A stretch of 28,699 nt of DNA, from positions 1 to 28,699 of the forward strand of contig JAGSHA010000008.1 in the NCBI GenBank assembly GCA_023954795.1. Direction: 5' to 3'. The DNA comes from Oceanospirillaceae bacterium (GTDB lineage Bacteria; Pseudomonadota; Gammaproteobacteria; Pseudomonadales; Balneatricaceae). The first letter of the stretch is position 1; each line of letters opens with the position of its first letter. This document shows, piece by piece, positions 7,615 through 15,463 of the stretch. The position numbers and the translations under genes were made by a program. Below the pieces are notes generated by a model that worked only from the letters and a program-made list of their open reading frames with translations, was not told where the DNA came from and did no database searches.

Positions 7615-9192
7615 TTAGTGACGGAAGTGACGCATACCCGTGAAGACCATTGCCATGCCATGTTCGTCTGCGGCGGCGATAGTTTCTTCGTCGCGCATAG
7701 AACCACCTGGCTGGATGATCGCATCGATACCCGCAGCAGCAGCTGCATCAATACCATCACGGAATGGGAAGAATGCATCAGATGCCATGACGGAGCCTTT
7801 GACTTCCAGACCTTCGTCAGCCGCTTTGATACCAGCAATCTTCGCAGAGTATACACGGCTCATCTGGCCTGCACCGATACCGATAGTCTGGCCGTCTTTC
7901 GCGTATACAATCGCGTTGGATTTAACGAATTTAGCCACTTCCCAGCAGAACAGAAGATCACGGATTTCCTGTTCAGTTGGCTGGCGCTGAGACACGACTT
8001 TCAATGCAGATGCATCAACCATTCCCAGATCGCGGTCCTGAACCAGTAAGCCGCCATTTACGCGCTTGTAGTCGAAACCGTGGGCACGGTTAGCGTCCCA
8101 CTCGCCGCATTCCAGCAGGCGTACGTTTGGCTTAGTTGAAACCAGGTCGGACGCTTCCTGAGATACAGAAGGTGCGATGATGACTTCGACGAACTGACGT
8201 TCGATGATAGCCTGGGCGGTTTTAGCGTCCAACTCGCGGTTGAACGCTATGATGCCACCAAAAGCGGAGGTTGGGTCAGTCTGGTGAGCACGGTTATATG
8301 CTTCCAGGATGTCTGCACCAATCGCCACGCCACAAGGGTTGGCATGCTTAACGATGACACATGCTGGCTCTTTGAATGGTTTTACGCATTCCAGCGCTGC
8401 ATCTGTATCAGCAACGTTGTTGAAAGACAGTGCTTTACCCTGCATCTGACGAGCGGTTGCTACGCAGGCTTCAGCCGGGTTGGCCTCTACGTAGAATGCC
8501 GCACGCTGGTGTGGGTTTTCGCCGTAGCGCATATCCTGTGCTTTCAGGAACTGAGTGTTGAATGTACGAGGGAAGTCAGCTGGCTCCTCCTCTTCACCTT
8601 CAACAATCGCACCCAGGTAGTTGGCAATCATGCCATCGTATGCAGCTGTGTGTTCGAACGCTTTTACTGCCAAGTCGAAACGGGTTTTGTGGCTCAGACC
8701 ACCATTACCCAATTCTGCTGCGACTGAGTCGTAGTCAGATGCATTCACAACAATCGCCACATCTTTGTGGTTTTTAGCTGCAGAACGCACCATGGTAGGA
8801 CCACCGATGTCGATGTTTTCGATCGCCATAGGCAGATCGCAATCAGGACGGTTGATGGTCTGTTCAAATGGATACAGGTTTACAACAACCATATCGATTG
8901 GTGTGATGCCGTGTTCGTTCATGATTGCATCGTCGGTACCGCGACGGCCCAGAATGCCGCCGTGTACTTTCGGGTGCAGGGTCTTAACACGACCATCCAT
9001 CATCTCCGGGAAACCGGTGTAGTCAGATACTTCAACTGCAGGGATGTTGTTTTCTTTCAGCAGCTTATAGGTGCCGCCGGTGGAAAGAATTTCAACACCT
9101 TGAGTGTTCAGTGCCTGAGCAAATTCTACAATGCCGGTTTTGTCTGACACGCTGATCAGCGCGCGGCGTACAGGAGTGGTGTTCTCTGCCAT
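7615..9192 (-). CDS. purH: Bifunctional AICAR formyltransferase / IMP cyclohydrolase
   Basis: It performs the last two steps of purine synthesis: formyl transfer to AICAR, then ring closure to IMP. The N-terminal IMP cyclohydrolase (MGS-like) domain contains RRALISVSDKTGIVEFAQAL and the signature GGRVKTLHPKVHGG-type stretch (here DGRVKTLHPKVHGG). The C-terminal transformylase domain contains KHANPCG, with the catalytic Lys-His pair, and DPTSAFGGIIAFN. From the ATG at 9192 (MAENTTPVRRALIS) the length is 525, close to the family. An in-frame ATG six codons upstream at 9210 is possible, but has no ribosome site and adds residues not expected in homologues. For the 9192 start there is only a weak GGGA. 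The gene begins 48 bases after fis. Confidence 0.97.
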   Translation of the reverse strand: MAENTTPVRRALISVSDKTGIVEFAQALNTQGVEILSTGGTYKLLKENNIPAVEVSDYTGFPEMMDGRVKTLHPKVHGGILGRRGTDDAIMNEHGITPIDMVVVNLYPFEQTINRPDCDLPMAIENIDIGGPTMVRSAAKNHKDVAIVVNASDYDSVAAELGNGGLSHKTRFDLAVKAFEHTAAYDGMIANYLGAIVEGEEEEPADFPRTFNTQFLKAQDMRYGENPHQRAAFYVEANPAEACVATARQMQGKALSFNNVADTDAALECVKPFKEPACVIVKHANPCGVAIGADILEAYNRAHQTDPTSAFGGIIAFNRELDAKTAQAIIERQFVEVIIAPSVSQEASDLVSTKPNVRLLECGEWDANRAHGFDYKRVNGGLLVQDRDLGMVDASALKVVSQRQPTEQEIRDLLFCWEVAKFVKSNAIVYAKDGQTIGIGAGQMSRVYSAKIAGIKAADEGLEVKGSVMASDAFFPFRDGIDAAAAAGIDAIIQPGGSMRDEETIAAADEHGMAMVFTGMRHFRH

Positions 9193-9240
9193 GGTGATTG
9201 GAGTTCCCATTAACTAGTAAAAAGCACTAATAAAAAGCGG

Positions 9241-9549
9241 TTACAGCAGACCGTATTGTTTCAGCTTCTTGCGCAGCGTACCGCGGTTCAGGCCAAGAAC
9301 CTGAGAAGCTTTGGTCTGGTTGTCTTTGGTATATGCCATAACGGATTCGAACAAAGGCGCTTCGATCTCGGACAATACCATCTGGTATACGTCGGTTACC
9401 GGCTGTCCGTCGAGCTGACGGAAGTAGTTGTTCAGCGCCAAGTGTACGCTGTCCCGAAGGGTGCTACCGGTCTCTGCAGTTGCGTTCTGAGTGAGAGTCG
9501 GCTGAGTAATTTCTTTATATTCCACAGTATTACGTATCCAGTTTGTCAT
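9241..9549 (-). CDS. fis: DNA-binding protein Fis
   Basis: Fis is a small nucleoid protein and growth-phase regulator that binds and bends DNA as a dimer. I use the ATG at 9549, which gives 102 residues (MTNWIRNTVEYKEITQ...), near the 98-107 usual in gammaproteobacteria. The central helices include LNNYFRQLDGQPVTDVYQMV. The C-terminal helix-turn-helix is NQTKASQVLGLNRGTLRKKL (about 78-97). The start codon overlaps the dusB stop as ATGA, which is strong evidence for this start and for coupling in the conserved dusB-fis operon. An open frame reaching up to 9675 is only dusB sequence in another frame. Confidence 0.97.
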   Translation of the reverse strand: MTNWIRNTVEYKEITQPTLTQNATAETGSTLRDSVHLALNNYFRQLDGQPVTDVYQMVLSEIEAPLFESVMAYTKDNQTKASQVLGLNRGTLRKKLKQYGLL

Positions 9550-10529
9550 GCAGCCAGAGGGTCGGTAAGACGATCGAAATAACGCTCGATCGCTGACGTT
9601 TGCTCTTCTGCTGTTTCCAATACATTGAATTCCTTGCGGAAGGATTTTCCTTCCGGCTGTGCTTGCAGGTACCACCCTACGTGCTTTCTTGCGATCCGAA
9701 CGCCTAGGTAGTCGCCGTAAAAGGTTCGTAGCTCCTGCAAATGCCCCAGCAGAATTTTTCTAATCTCTTCCAGTGAGGGTTCTTCCATTAATTCACCTGT
9801 TGCCAGGTAATGGTTGATCTCCCTGAATAACCAGGGGCGTCCCTGTGCGCCTCGGCCAATCATCACGGCATCGGCACCGGTGTGTGCGATGACCTGTTTG
9901 GCCTTTTGGGGTGTATCGATATCGCCGTTAGCGAATACCGGAATAGACACGGCATGTTTAACCGCTGCAATCGTGTCGTATTCAGCATCGCCTTTGTATC
10001 CACAGGCGCGGGTTCTGCCATGTAATGCCAATGCTGCTATACCGGCGTCTTCAGCCATACGCGCAATATTGAGCGCGTTACGACTTTCATGATCCCATCC
10101 GGTACGGAATTTCAGCGTGACAGGTACATCAACCGCCGCAACCACTGTCTGCAAAATGTCGGCAACTAGAGCTTCATCCCGCAGCAAGGCGGAACCAGCG
10201 GCTTTGTTACACACTTTCTTTGCAGGACAACCCATGTTGATATCGATGATTTGGGCCCCCCGTTCTGCGTTCATCCGCGCAGCCTCAGCCATCATATGTG
10301 CTTCACCGCCTGCGATCTGTACAGACCGAGGCTCAGTTTCACCCTGATGATTAAGACGGTAGCTGGATTTGCGAGACTTCCATAAACGGGTATCAGAGGT
10401 AACCATCTCGGACACAACCAAGCCCGCACCAAACTGCCGGCAAAGTTGCCGGAACGGTCGGTCCGTGACGCCTGCCATTGGTGCCAGAATAGTCTGGTTA
10501 TCAATGGTATAAGGTCCGATTCGGAACAT
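9546..10529 (-). CDS. dusB: tRNA-dihydrouridine synthase B
   Basis: A FMN-dependent enzyme that reduces uridine to dihydrouridine in the D-loop of tRNA. The 327-residue protein has the TIM-barrel start LAPMAGVTDRPFR (15-27) and the motif INMGCPAKKVCNKAAGSALL (97-116), in which Cys101 of the conserved NxGCP is the expected proton donor. Later come GRTRACGYKGDAEY and VMIGRGAQGRPWLFREI, a FMN phosphate-binding region. Family member B is chosen because of overall sequence and because fis follows with an ATGA overlap, as in other gammaproteobacteria. AAGG lies 8 bases before the ATG at 10529. It is the first gene of the operon with fis, purH and purD. Confidence 0.97.
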   Translation of the reverse strand: MFRIGPYTIDNQTILAPMAGVTDRPFRQLCRQFGAGLVVSEMVTSDTRLWKSRKSSYRLNHQGETEPRSVQIAGGEAHMMAEAARMNAERGAQIIDINMGCPAKKVCNKAAGSALLRDEALVADILQTVVAAVDVPVTLKFRTGWDHESRNALNIARMAEDAGIAALALHGRTRACGYKGDAEYDTIAAVKHAVSIPVFANGDIDTPQKAKQVIAHTGADAVMIGRGAQGRPWLFREINHYLATGELMEEPSLEEIRKILLGHLQELRTFYGDYLGVRIARKHVGWYLQAQPEGKSFRKEFNVLETAEEQTSAIERYFDRLTDPLAA

Positions 10530-10610
10530 GGATTACCTTAATTTTGGGTAAAAAAACACCATGAAGCTGCACAGAGCTCCAAAGCAGATTTAAAACAAGG
10601 AAGGCGGACA

Positions 10611-10639
10611 ATGATAACGCTTCAGACGCATAGGTCCAA
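10611..10639 (-). promoter_or_regulatory. Candidate dusB-fis promoter with G+C-rich discriminator
   Basis: On the minus strand TTGGAC (10634-10639) and TATCAT (10611-10616) are separated by exactly 17 bases. Downstream of the -10 the sequence is TGTCCGCC, a G+C-rich discriminator. In E. coli the fis promoter is growth-rate and ppGpp controlled through such a feature, so similar stringent control is inferred. The leader would be about 75 bases. Confidence 0.6.
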
Positions 10640-10724
10640 GCCGTTTTTGATGGTTTTTTGTACGATTTTGGCTTGACTGTATTTGTCTTTTGGTCTTGTC
10701 GCAGGGCGCGTCATAGCTGGGATC

Positions 10725-10748
10725 AGGGACAACATAGGTGTCGTCCCT
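10725..10748. terminator. Hairpin after prmA, possible weak terminator
   Basis: AGGGACAACA and TGTCGTCCCT pair over 10 positions with one wobble around a 4-base loop, 29 bases after the prmA stop. In the prmA direction there is no U-tract; in the plus direction a five-T run follows at 10753-10757, but no plus gene lies upstream. It may act as an mRNA 3' end or partial terminator. The rest of 10530-10777 holds the dusB leader and promoter. Confidence 0.45.
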
Positions 10749-10777
10749 AATAATTTTTGTCACTGTACAGAGTTTGA

Positions 10778-11671
10778 TCAGCGTTTGATGCCGCAGATGC
10801 GAATCCAGCCTTCACGCTCAGCAGGTGGCTCGAGGTCAAACCATTGTGCATAGGCGGTGTTGATAGCTTCAGCCTGATCTTCCAGCAGACCTGACAGAGC
10901 CATGCGTCCACCCGACTTCACGTGTTTGGCGATTGTTGGTGCCAGTTCAACCAGTGGGCCGGCCAGAATATTGGCCACGATCACATCGCCTGCGATATCC
11001 GGCGTATGTTCCGGCAGGAAGACGTTGAGGCGGTTTTCAGCCAGTTTGTTGCGTGCCAGGTTATCTTTGCTTGCCTGCAGTGCTTGCAGATCAATATCGA
11101 CAGCCGTGACATGTTTCGCCCCGAGTAACAGGGTGGCAATGCCTAAGATGCCGGAGCCGCAACCGTAATCGACAACCTCGCAGTCATCCAGATCTTGTGC
11201 ATCCAGCCATTCCAGACACAGCGCGGTTGTCGGGTGGGTGCCCGTACCAAAGGCCAGGCCCGGGTCCAGCATCATATTGACGGCATCGGGTTCAGGGGCT
11301 TCACGCCAACTCGGGCAGACCCAGAGGCGTTTACCAAACTGCATGGGATGGTAGCTATCCATCCACTCCCGTTCCCAATCTTTATCTTCCAGAATCTCTG
11401 CTTTGATTGAGGGGAAGGGGGTGTCTGGGAAAAGCTGCTCGTGTGCCTGGCGGATAAAGCGGTTGGTGGCATCCAGATCGTGGTCGGCAGAGAACAGGCC
11501 GGTCACAATCGTGCTGTCCCACAACGGTGTTGTGCCCAGCTCGGGTTCAAAGATTGGCTGGTCTTTGTTGTCCTGATAGGTGACAGACGCGCAGCCCGCA
11601 GCAAGTAGTACATCTTCGTACTGTTCTGCGTGCTCAGGGGTAGTAGTAAGTTTTATCTGTAGCCAAGGCAT
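10778..11671 (-). CDS. prmA: Ribosomal protein L11 methyltransferase
   Basis: PrmA trimethylates ribosomal protein L11 using S-adenosylmethionine. The 297-residue length is normal. The N-terminal domain begins MPWLQIKLTTTPEHAEQYED and recognises L11 in the family. The C-terminal methyltransferase domain contains LDPGLAFGTGTHPTT, the SAM motif VVDYGCGSGILGIA followed by VTAVDID, and the motif DVIVANILAGPL. The start at 11671 has GGAA about 9 bases upstream. It lies between accC and dusB as in pseudomonads, but is cut off from accC by a terminator and so probably has its own promoter in 11672-11780, where I see no convincing -35/-10 pair. Confidence 0.97.
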   Translation of the reverse strand: MPWLQIKLTTTPEHAEQYEDVLLAAGCASVTYQDNKDQPIFEPELGTTPLWDSTIVTGLFSADHDLDATNRFIRQAHEQLFPDTPFPSIKAEILEDKDWEREWMDSYHPMQFGKRLWVCPSWREAPEPDAVNMMLDPGLAFGTGTHPTTALCLEWLDAQDLDDCEVVDYGCGSGILGIATLLLGAKHVTAVDIDLQALQASKDNLARNKLAENRLNVFLPEHTPDIAGDVIVANILAGPLVELAPTIAKHVKSGGRMALSGLLEDQAEAINTAYAQWFDLEPPAEREGWIRICGIKR

Positions 11672-11780
11672 GATGTGTTCCAGTTCACGAGAGAAATGCC
11701 AGTATATCGACTTATACGTTGAGGGGGGAGATGGCGATCAGCGGATCGGGTAGAAAAAATGTGGATAGTGAGCGAGCATA

Positions 11781-11807
11781 AAAAAGCCCGCGCTTAGGCG
11801 GGCTTTT
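11781..11807 (-). terminator. Rho-independent terminator after accC
   Basis: AAAAGCCCGC and GCGGGCTTTT form a 10-bp stem around a 6-base loop (11792-11797). On the minus strand it ends in a run of T. It lies 26 bases after the accC stop and separates accC from prmA. Confidence 0.92.
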
Positions 11808-11832
11808 AACAGTGCAGTGGAAACAAGTCTGA

Positions 11833-13176
11833 TTACAGGCCCAGTTTCTTTTCCAGATAGTGGATGTTTACACCACCTTCCTGGAAATGAGTATCACGTA
11901 CGATTTCCTGATGCAGCGGGATGTTGGTGCGAATACCATCAATTACCGCTTCGTCCAGTGCGTTACGCATACGGATCAGCGAGGTTTCACGGTCTTCCGC
12001 GTAGCTGATCAGTTTAGCGATCAGTGAATCGTAGTGCGGAGGTACGGTGTAACCCGAGTATAAGTGAGAATCTACACGAATACCCAAACCACCCGGTGCG
12101 TGGAAATGCTTCACGTTACCCGGGCTTGGCAAGAACGATTTCGGGTCTTCTGCGTTGATGCGGCACTCGAAAGCGTGGCCCTGAACGACGATATCTTCCT
12201 GTTTCAGAGACAGTGGCAGGCCAGAAGCAATGCGCAGCTGTTCTTTAACGATATCAACGCCAGTAATCATCTCAGTCACCGGGTGCTCAACCTGCACACG
12301 GGTGTTCATTTCGATGAAGTAGAAACCGCCATCTTCATATAGGAACTCGAATGTACCTGCGCCGCGGTAACCGATTTCGATACACGCATCGACACAGGAC
12401 TGCAGAACGCCTGCGCGCGCGGCAGGGTCCAGATGAGGGGCTGGAGCTTCCTCAACCACTTTCTGGTGGCGGCGCTGCATGGAGCAGTCGCGATCATACA
12501 GATGAACGGCGTTACCCTGACCATCCGCCAGAATCTGAACTTCAACGTGGCGAGGGTTCTGCAGGAATTTCTCCATGTACACGGTATCGTCGCCGAATGC
12601 TGCAGCAGCTTCGGAACGCGTAATGTGTACGGAGTTCAGCAAAGAGGCTTCGGAATGCACAACGCGCATACCACGACCACCGCCACCGGAGGCCGCTTTG
12701 ATGATCACCGGGTAGCCGATACGCTGGGCGATCTTCTGCATTGCCGGGCCATCATCAACTGGCAGCGGGCCATCAGAGCCCGGTACTGTTGGTACGCCTG
12801 CTTTCTTCATCGCTTCGATTGCAGAAACTTTATCACCCATCAGGCGAATTGTTTCAGCGCGAGGGCCGATGAACTGGAAGCCTGAACGTTCAACCTGCTC
12901 AGCAAAATCTGCATTTTCCGCGAGGAAACCGTAACCTGGGTGGATACCCATAGCGTCGGTGACTTCGGCTGCAGCAATAATGGCAGGGATATTCAGGTAA
13001 CTCTGTGGGGATGGCGCCGGACCAATGCAGACAGCTTCATCTGCAAGACGTACATGCATCAGGTCGCGGTCAGCCGTGGAGTGAATAGCTACGGTCTTGA
13101 TGCCCAGCTCTTTGCAGGCACGCAGGATACGCAGTGCGATCTCACCCCGGTTGGCAATGACTACTTTTTCCAGCAT
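11833..13176 (-). CDS. accC: Acetyl-CoA carboxylase, biotin carboxylase subunit
   Basis: AccC carboxylates the biotin carried on AccB with bicarbonate and ATP, the first half-reaction of fatty acid synthesis. The 447-residue protein has the N-terminal fold beginning MLEKVVIANRGEIALRILRA. The ATP-grasp glycine loop is KAASGGGGRGMRVV, and the catalytic segment FIEMNTRVQVEHPVTE is followed by GHAFECRINAEDP. All expected motifs are intact. The ATG at 13176 follows AAGGACATCCAG. It is 33 bases after accB, and the order aroQ-accB-accC is the usual gammaproteobacterial one. A strong terminator follows. Confidence 0.98.
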   Translation of the reverse strand: MLEKVVIANRGEIALRILRACKELGIKTVAIHSTADRDLMHVRLADEAVCIGPAPSPQSYLNIPAIIAAAEVTDAMGIHPGYGFLAENADFAEQVERSGFQFIGPRAETIRLMGDKVSAIEAMKKAGVPTVPGSDGPLPVDDGPAMQKIAQRIGYPVIIKAASGGGGRGMRVVHSEASLLNSVHITRSEAAAAFGDDTVYMEKFLQNPRHVEVQILADGQGNAVHLYDRDCSMQRRHQKVVEEAPAPHLDPAARAGVLQSCVDACIEIGYRGAGTFEFLYEDGGFYFIEMNTRVQVEHPVTEMITGVDIVKEQLRIASGLPLSLKQEDIVVQGHAFECRINAEDPKSFLPSPGNVKHFHAPGGLGIRVDSHLYSGYTVPPHYDSLIAKLISYAEDRETSLIRMRNALDEAVIDGIRTNIPLHQEIVRDTHFQEGGVNIHYLEKKLGL

Positions 13177-13209
13177 CTGGATGTCCTTGAATCAGGTCTG
13201 TGGGAGCAC

Positions 13210-13665
13210 TTAAACGATGGTAACCAGCGGCTGGTCGAACTCAACCGGCTGACCGTCTTCGGCCAGAATTGCTTCCACAACACCGGCTTTATCCGCTTCG
13301 ATCTGGTTCATCATCTTCATCGCTTCAACGATACAAATAACGTCACCCACTTTTACAGTCTGCCCAACTTCAATGAACATTGGAGAGCTTGGAGATGGGG
13401 AACGGTAGAAAGTACCCACCATTGGAGACGTTACAACATGACCTGTATGTGAAGGCGCTTCCGCTTCAGCAGCGGGTGCAGCGGCTACAGGCGCAACAGG
13501 TGCAGCGGCAACGGGTGCAGCAGGTGGAGCGTAAGCAACAGGTGCGGCGGTTACGCTGGTGCCACGGCTGATGCGAACAGACTCTTCGCCTTCTTTGATT
13601 TCGATTTCGTTGATGTTGGATTCTTCAAGCAGTTCGATAAGCTTTTTAACTTTGCGAATATCCAT
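13210..13665 (-). CDS. accB: Biotin carboxyl carrier protein of acetyl-CoA carboxylase
   Basis: AccB carries the biotin that shuttles CO2 between AccC and AccA/AccD. The 151-residue protein has an N-terminal part that begins MDIRKVKKLIELLEESNINE. An Ala/Pro-rich flexible linker spans about 38-72, and the C-terminal biotinyl domain spans about 75-150. The biotinylation motif EAMKMMNQ is present with Lys117 as the attachment site, as is the SPMVGTFYRSPSP thumb region. The ribosome site before the ATG at 13665 is weak (GAGAC). It lies 42 bases after aroQ and 33 bases before accC, consistent with one transcript. Confidence 0.98.
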   Translation of the reverse strand: MDIRKVKKLIELLEESNINEIEIKEGEESVRISRGTSVTAAPVAYAPPAAPVAAAPVAPVAAAPAAEAEAPSHTGHVVTSPMVGTFYRSPSPSSPMFIEVGQTVKVGDVICIVEAMKMMNQIEADKAGVVEAILAEDGQPVEFDQPLVTIV

Positions 13666-13707
13666 TCTGGGTCTTGTCTCTTTAACTGTTACTGTTGCTG
13701 TTCGGTA

Positions 13708-14145
13708 TCACGCAAGCTGCGTAAAAGCAGATTGCAGTGCAAACTGGTATCCCTGGGCGCCCAAACCACAGATCACACCTACGGCTTTATCCGAGAAGTA
13801 GGAATGATGGCGGAATGCCTCACGTGCGTGCACGTTTGAGAGATGGACCTCGATGAAAGGAATGGCAACACCTAATAAGGCATCGCGCAGAGCAACGCTG
13901 GTATGAGTGAAGGCAGCCGGGTTGATAATAATGAAGGCAACGCCTTCATTTTGCGCCCGGTGAATGCGTTCGATCAGTTCAAATTCTGCGTTACTCTGAA
14001 AACTGTCGAGGTCGTGGCCTGCGTTGCTGGCTGTCTGGCTAAGTTCCTGATTGATGTCCGCAAGCGTAGTTGAACCGTACACTTCGGGTTCCCGAGTGCC
14101 GAGAAGGTTCAGGTTTGGACCATGTAATACAAGAATTTTTGCCAT
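13708..14145 (-). CDS. aroQ: 3-dehydroquinate dehydratase, type II
   Basis: This shikimate-pathway enzyme converts 3-dehydroquinate to 3-dehydroshikimate. The 145-residue length is typical of the dodecameric type II enzyme. It begins MAKILVLHGPNLNLLGTREP, and Tyr23 in EVYG is the expected catalytic tyrosine. Other hallmarks are NPAAFTHTSVALRDAL, EVHLSNVHAREAFRHHS and GVICGLGAQGY. TTAAGG lies 9 bases before the ATG. It leads the aroQ-accB-accC run; the link between shikimate and fatty acid genes is a conserved arrangement in this class, not something special to this strain. Confidence 0.98.
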   Translation of the reverse strand: MAKILVLHGPNLNLLGTREPEVYGSTTLADINQELSQTASNAGHDLDSFQSNAEFELIERIHRAQNEGVAFIIINPAAFTHTSVALRDALLGVAIPFIEVHLSNVHAREAFRHHSYFSDKAVGVICGLGAQGYQFALQSAFTQLA

Positions 14146-14394
14146 CGATGCAGCCTTAATGCAAACGCGCTGAATAGCACCACAGAGAGTGATTTAGCGG
14201 TATAGTTTGCACAACTCAGAAAGGGTTGTCTATATGTGGGCAAGTTTTAGTTGTTTTCTGTCAACTTTCCCGAACTTCGCCGCGATTTCCCCACTTGTTT
14301 TGACTAAAGTCTTGGTTGTTTTTGCAGCAATTTATATTACGGCGTGCTAACTGGTTGTTTTCTGGAAGTTTGCCGCTCATTCCAGACATAAAGA

Positions 14395-14423
14395 TTGACG
14401 TTCGCTTCAATATTATGGATATT
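14395..14423 (+). promoter_or_regulatory. Candidate promoter of the parA-family gene
   Basis: TTGACG (14395-14400) and GATATT (14418-14423) are separated by 17 bases on the plus strand. The -35 matches 5 of 6 and the -10 matches 4 of 6. The -10 lies inside the 21-bp palindrome at 14417-14437. The leader to the ATG at 14508 would be about 78 bases. Confidence 0.45.
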
Positions 14424-14437
14424 GCACTGCAATATCC
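14417..14437. promoter_or_regulatory. Perfect 21-bp palindrome, operator-like
   Basis: Two 10-base arms, GGATATTGCA and its exact reverse complement, flank a single central C. A one-base centre makes it a poor RNA hairpin but a good binding site for a dimeric regulator. It overlaps the candidate -10 of the ParA gene, which is a repressor position. No transcription factor gene lies next to it, so the binding protein is unknown. Confidence 0.6.
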
Positions 14438-14507
14438 TGATTCTGCAGACAGTTCGATGAACAGGCTGTAGCGAGTGACGGACAGGCAACGGAAAGGAGC
14501 GATTACG

Positions 14508-15278
14508 ATGATACGACGCGTTGTATTTAACCAGAAAGGGGGCGTGGGTAAATCCAGCATCGCTGTGAACCTGGCTTCGATCAGTGCAGCCCGTGGATTG
14601 CGCACATTGGTTGTGGATCTGGACCCGCAATGCAACTCCAGTCACTATCTGATGGGCGATGACTATATGGATCTGTCGCCAACTGTTCGTGACTTCTTTG
14701 AGCAGACTCTGAGCTTTCAGGTTAACCCCGCTGATCCGCAGGATTTCATTCACGAAACCCGCTATGAAAATCTGCATATGTTGCCAGCGAGCTACAATTT
14801 GGGCGACCTGCAGTCCAAGCTGGAATCCAAGCACAAGATCTACAAGTTTCGTGATGCATTGAAAAAGCTGGAAGAGAGCTACGATGCGGTCTATATCGAT
14901 ACCCCACCGGCTTTTAACTTCTTTACCTTATCGGCATTGGTGGCGGCAGAGCGTTGCCTGATCCCATTTGATTGTGATGAGTTTGCCCGTCAGGCGTTAT
15001 ACAGCTTGCTGGCGAATATTCAGGAAACTCAGATGGATCATAATGAAGCGTTGCAGATTGAAGGGATTGTGGTGAACCAGTTTCAGCCACGTGCTACGTT
15101 GCCGCAGGCCATAGTGGATGAATTGCTGGCGGATGATCTGCCGGTGCTGGGTTCTAAGATTTCATCGTCCGTTAAGATGAAGGAATCTCATAACGAAGGT
15201 ATTCCGCTGATCCATCTGGCGCCCAAGCATAAGATGACTCAGGAGTTCCTTGCCCTGTTTGATGAGCTACAGAAGTAA
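14508..15278 (+). CDS. Orphan ParA-family ATPase
   Basis: The 256-residue protein is a deviant Walker P-loop ATPase of the ParA/Soj type. It shows FNQKGGVGKSS (7-17) with the signature Lys10, the A-prime motif VVDLDPQCNSS (35-45) and Walker B AVYIDTPP (127-134). There is no N-terminal helix-turn-helix, so it resembles chromosomal or orphan ParAs rather than plasmid repressors. The ATG at 14508 has AAAGGAG at ideal distance; a GTG-started extension from 14475 is rejected. No parB-like gene or parS-like repeats are seen nearby, and it stands alone between aroQ and the hpt side. Members of this family position DNA or protein cargo on the nucleoid or cell pole; the cargo here cannot be told. Its candidate promoter carries a 21-bp palindrome. 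Confidence 0.88.
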   Translation: MIRRVVFNQKGGVGKSSIAVNLASISAARGLRTLVVDLDPQCNSSHYLMGDDYMDLSPTVRDFFEQTLSFQVNPADPQDFIHETRYENLHMLPASYNLGDLQSKLESKHKIYKFRDALKKLEESYDAVYIDTPPAFNFFTLSALVAAERCLIPFDCDEFARQALYSLLANIQETQMDHNEALQIEGIVVNQFQPRATLPQAIVDELLADDLPVLGSKISSSVKMKESHNEGIPLIHLAPKHKMTQEFLALFDELQK

Positions 15279-15301
15279 GCTCTAACGAAGAAGGCCGCGA
15301 G

Positions 15302-15463
15302 TCAGGCTGAGTGTTGATCCGATTCGCGGTAATCCTGCGGGCTATCTGCGCACCCCGTTTGCAACAGGCGCTGACGACGTAGTTCGGCCGCTTTCGTTCG
15401 TAAACTGATCAGCCAGAGAAAGAGCAGAGCGGTCGATACGACCAGGATGACGACTTCCGTCAT
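15302..15463 (-). CDS. Small single-pass membrane protein (53 residues), hypothetical
   Basis: This ORF reads MTEVVILVVSTALLFLWLIS, then a basic stretch (LRTKAAELRRQRLL) and an acidic, polar tail ending DQHSA. The first 20 residues form an obvious transmembrane helix and the following arginines and lysines fit the positive-inside rule, so the tail should be cytoplasmic. That layout is unlikely by chance in non-coding sequence. It lies on the minus strand, 145 bases after hpt and 23 bases before the convergent ParA gene end. There is no good Shine-Dalgarno before the ATG, which lowers confidence. I do not recognise the family. The remaining bases of 15279-15607 hold only a weak hairpin TTCTCT/AGAGAA (15513-15530) between hpt and this ORF. 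Confidence 0.55.
   Translation of the reverse strand: MTEVVILVVSTALLFLWLISLRTKAAELRRQRLLQTGCADSPQDYRESDQHSA

Larger units (their letters stand above)
14146..14507. other. Divergent intergenic region between aroQ and the parA-family gene
   Basis: These 362 bases carry the leaders of aroQ (minus) and the ParA gene (plus). No credible small ORF is seen. Near the ParA side are a candidate promoter and a perfect 21-bp palindrome, listed separately. On the minus strand a perfect TTGACA (14259-14264) has no -10 at a workable distance, so the aroQ promoter is not resolved. Stretches of T and a short inverted repeat AGTTG/CAACT (14249-14266) are present. Confidence 0.5.

Noticed and set aside
7342..8049. 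Long plus-strand open frame of 235 codons antisense to purH and purD
   Set aside because: It lies entirely opposite two certain genes and its translation has no domain pattern; a shadow frame.
9550..9675. Upstream extension of fis giving 144 residues
   Set aside because: The extra part is the dusB gene in another frame; the ATGA overlap at 9546-9549 and family length fix the start at 9549.
14259..14264. A perfect TTGACA on the minus strand upstream of aroQ
   Set aside because: The nearest TATA-like hexamer is 23-24 bases away; at 17 bases the sequence is GCCCAC. No promoter is called.
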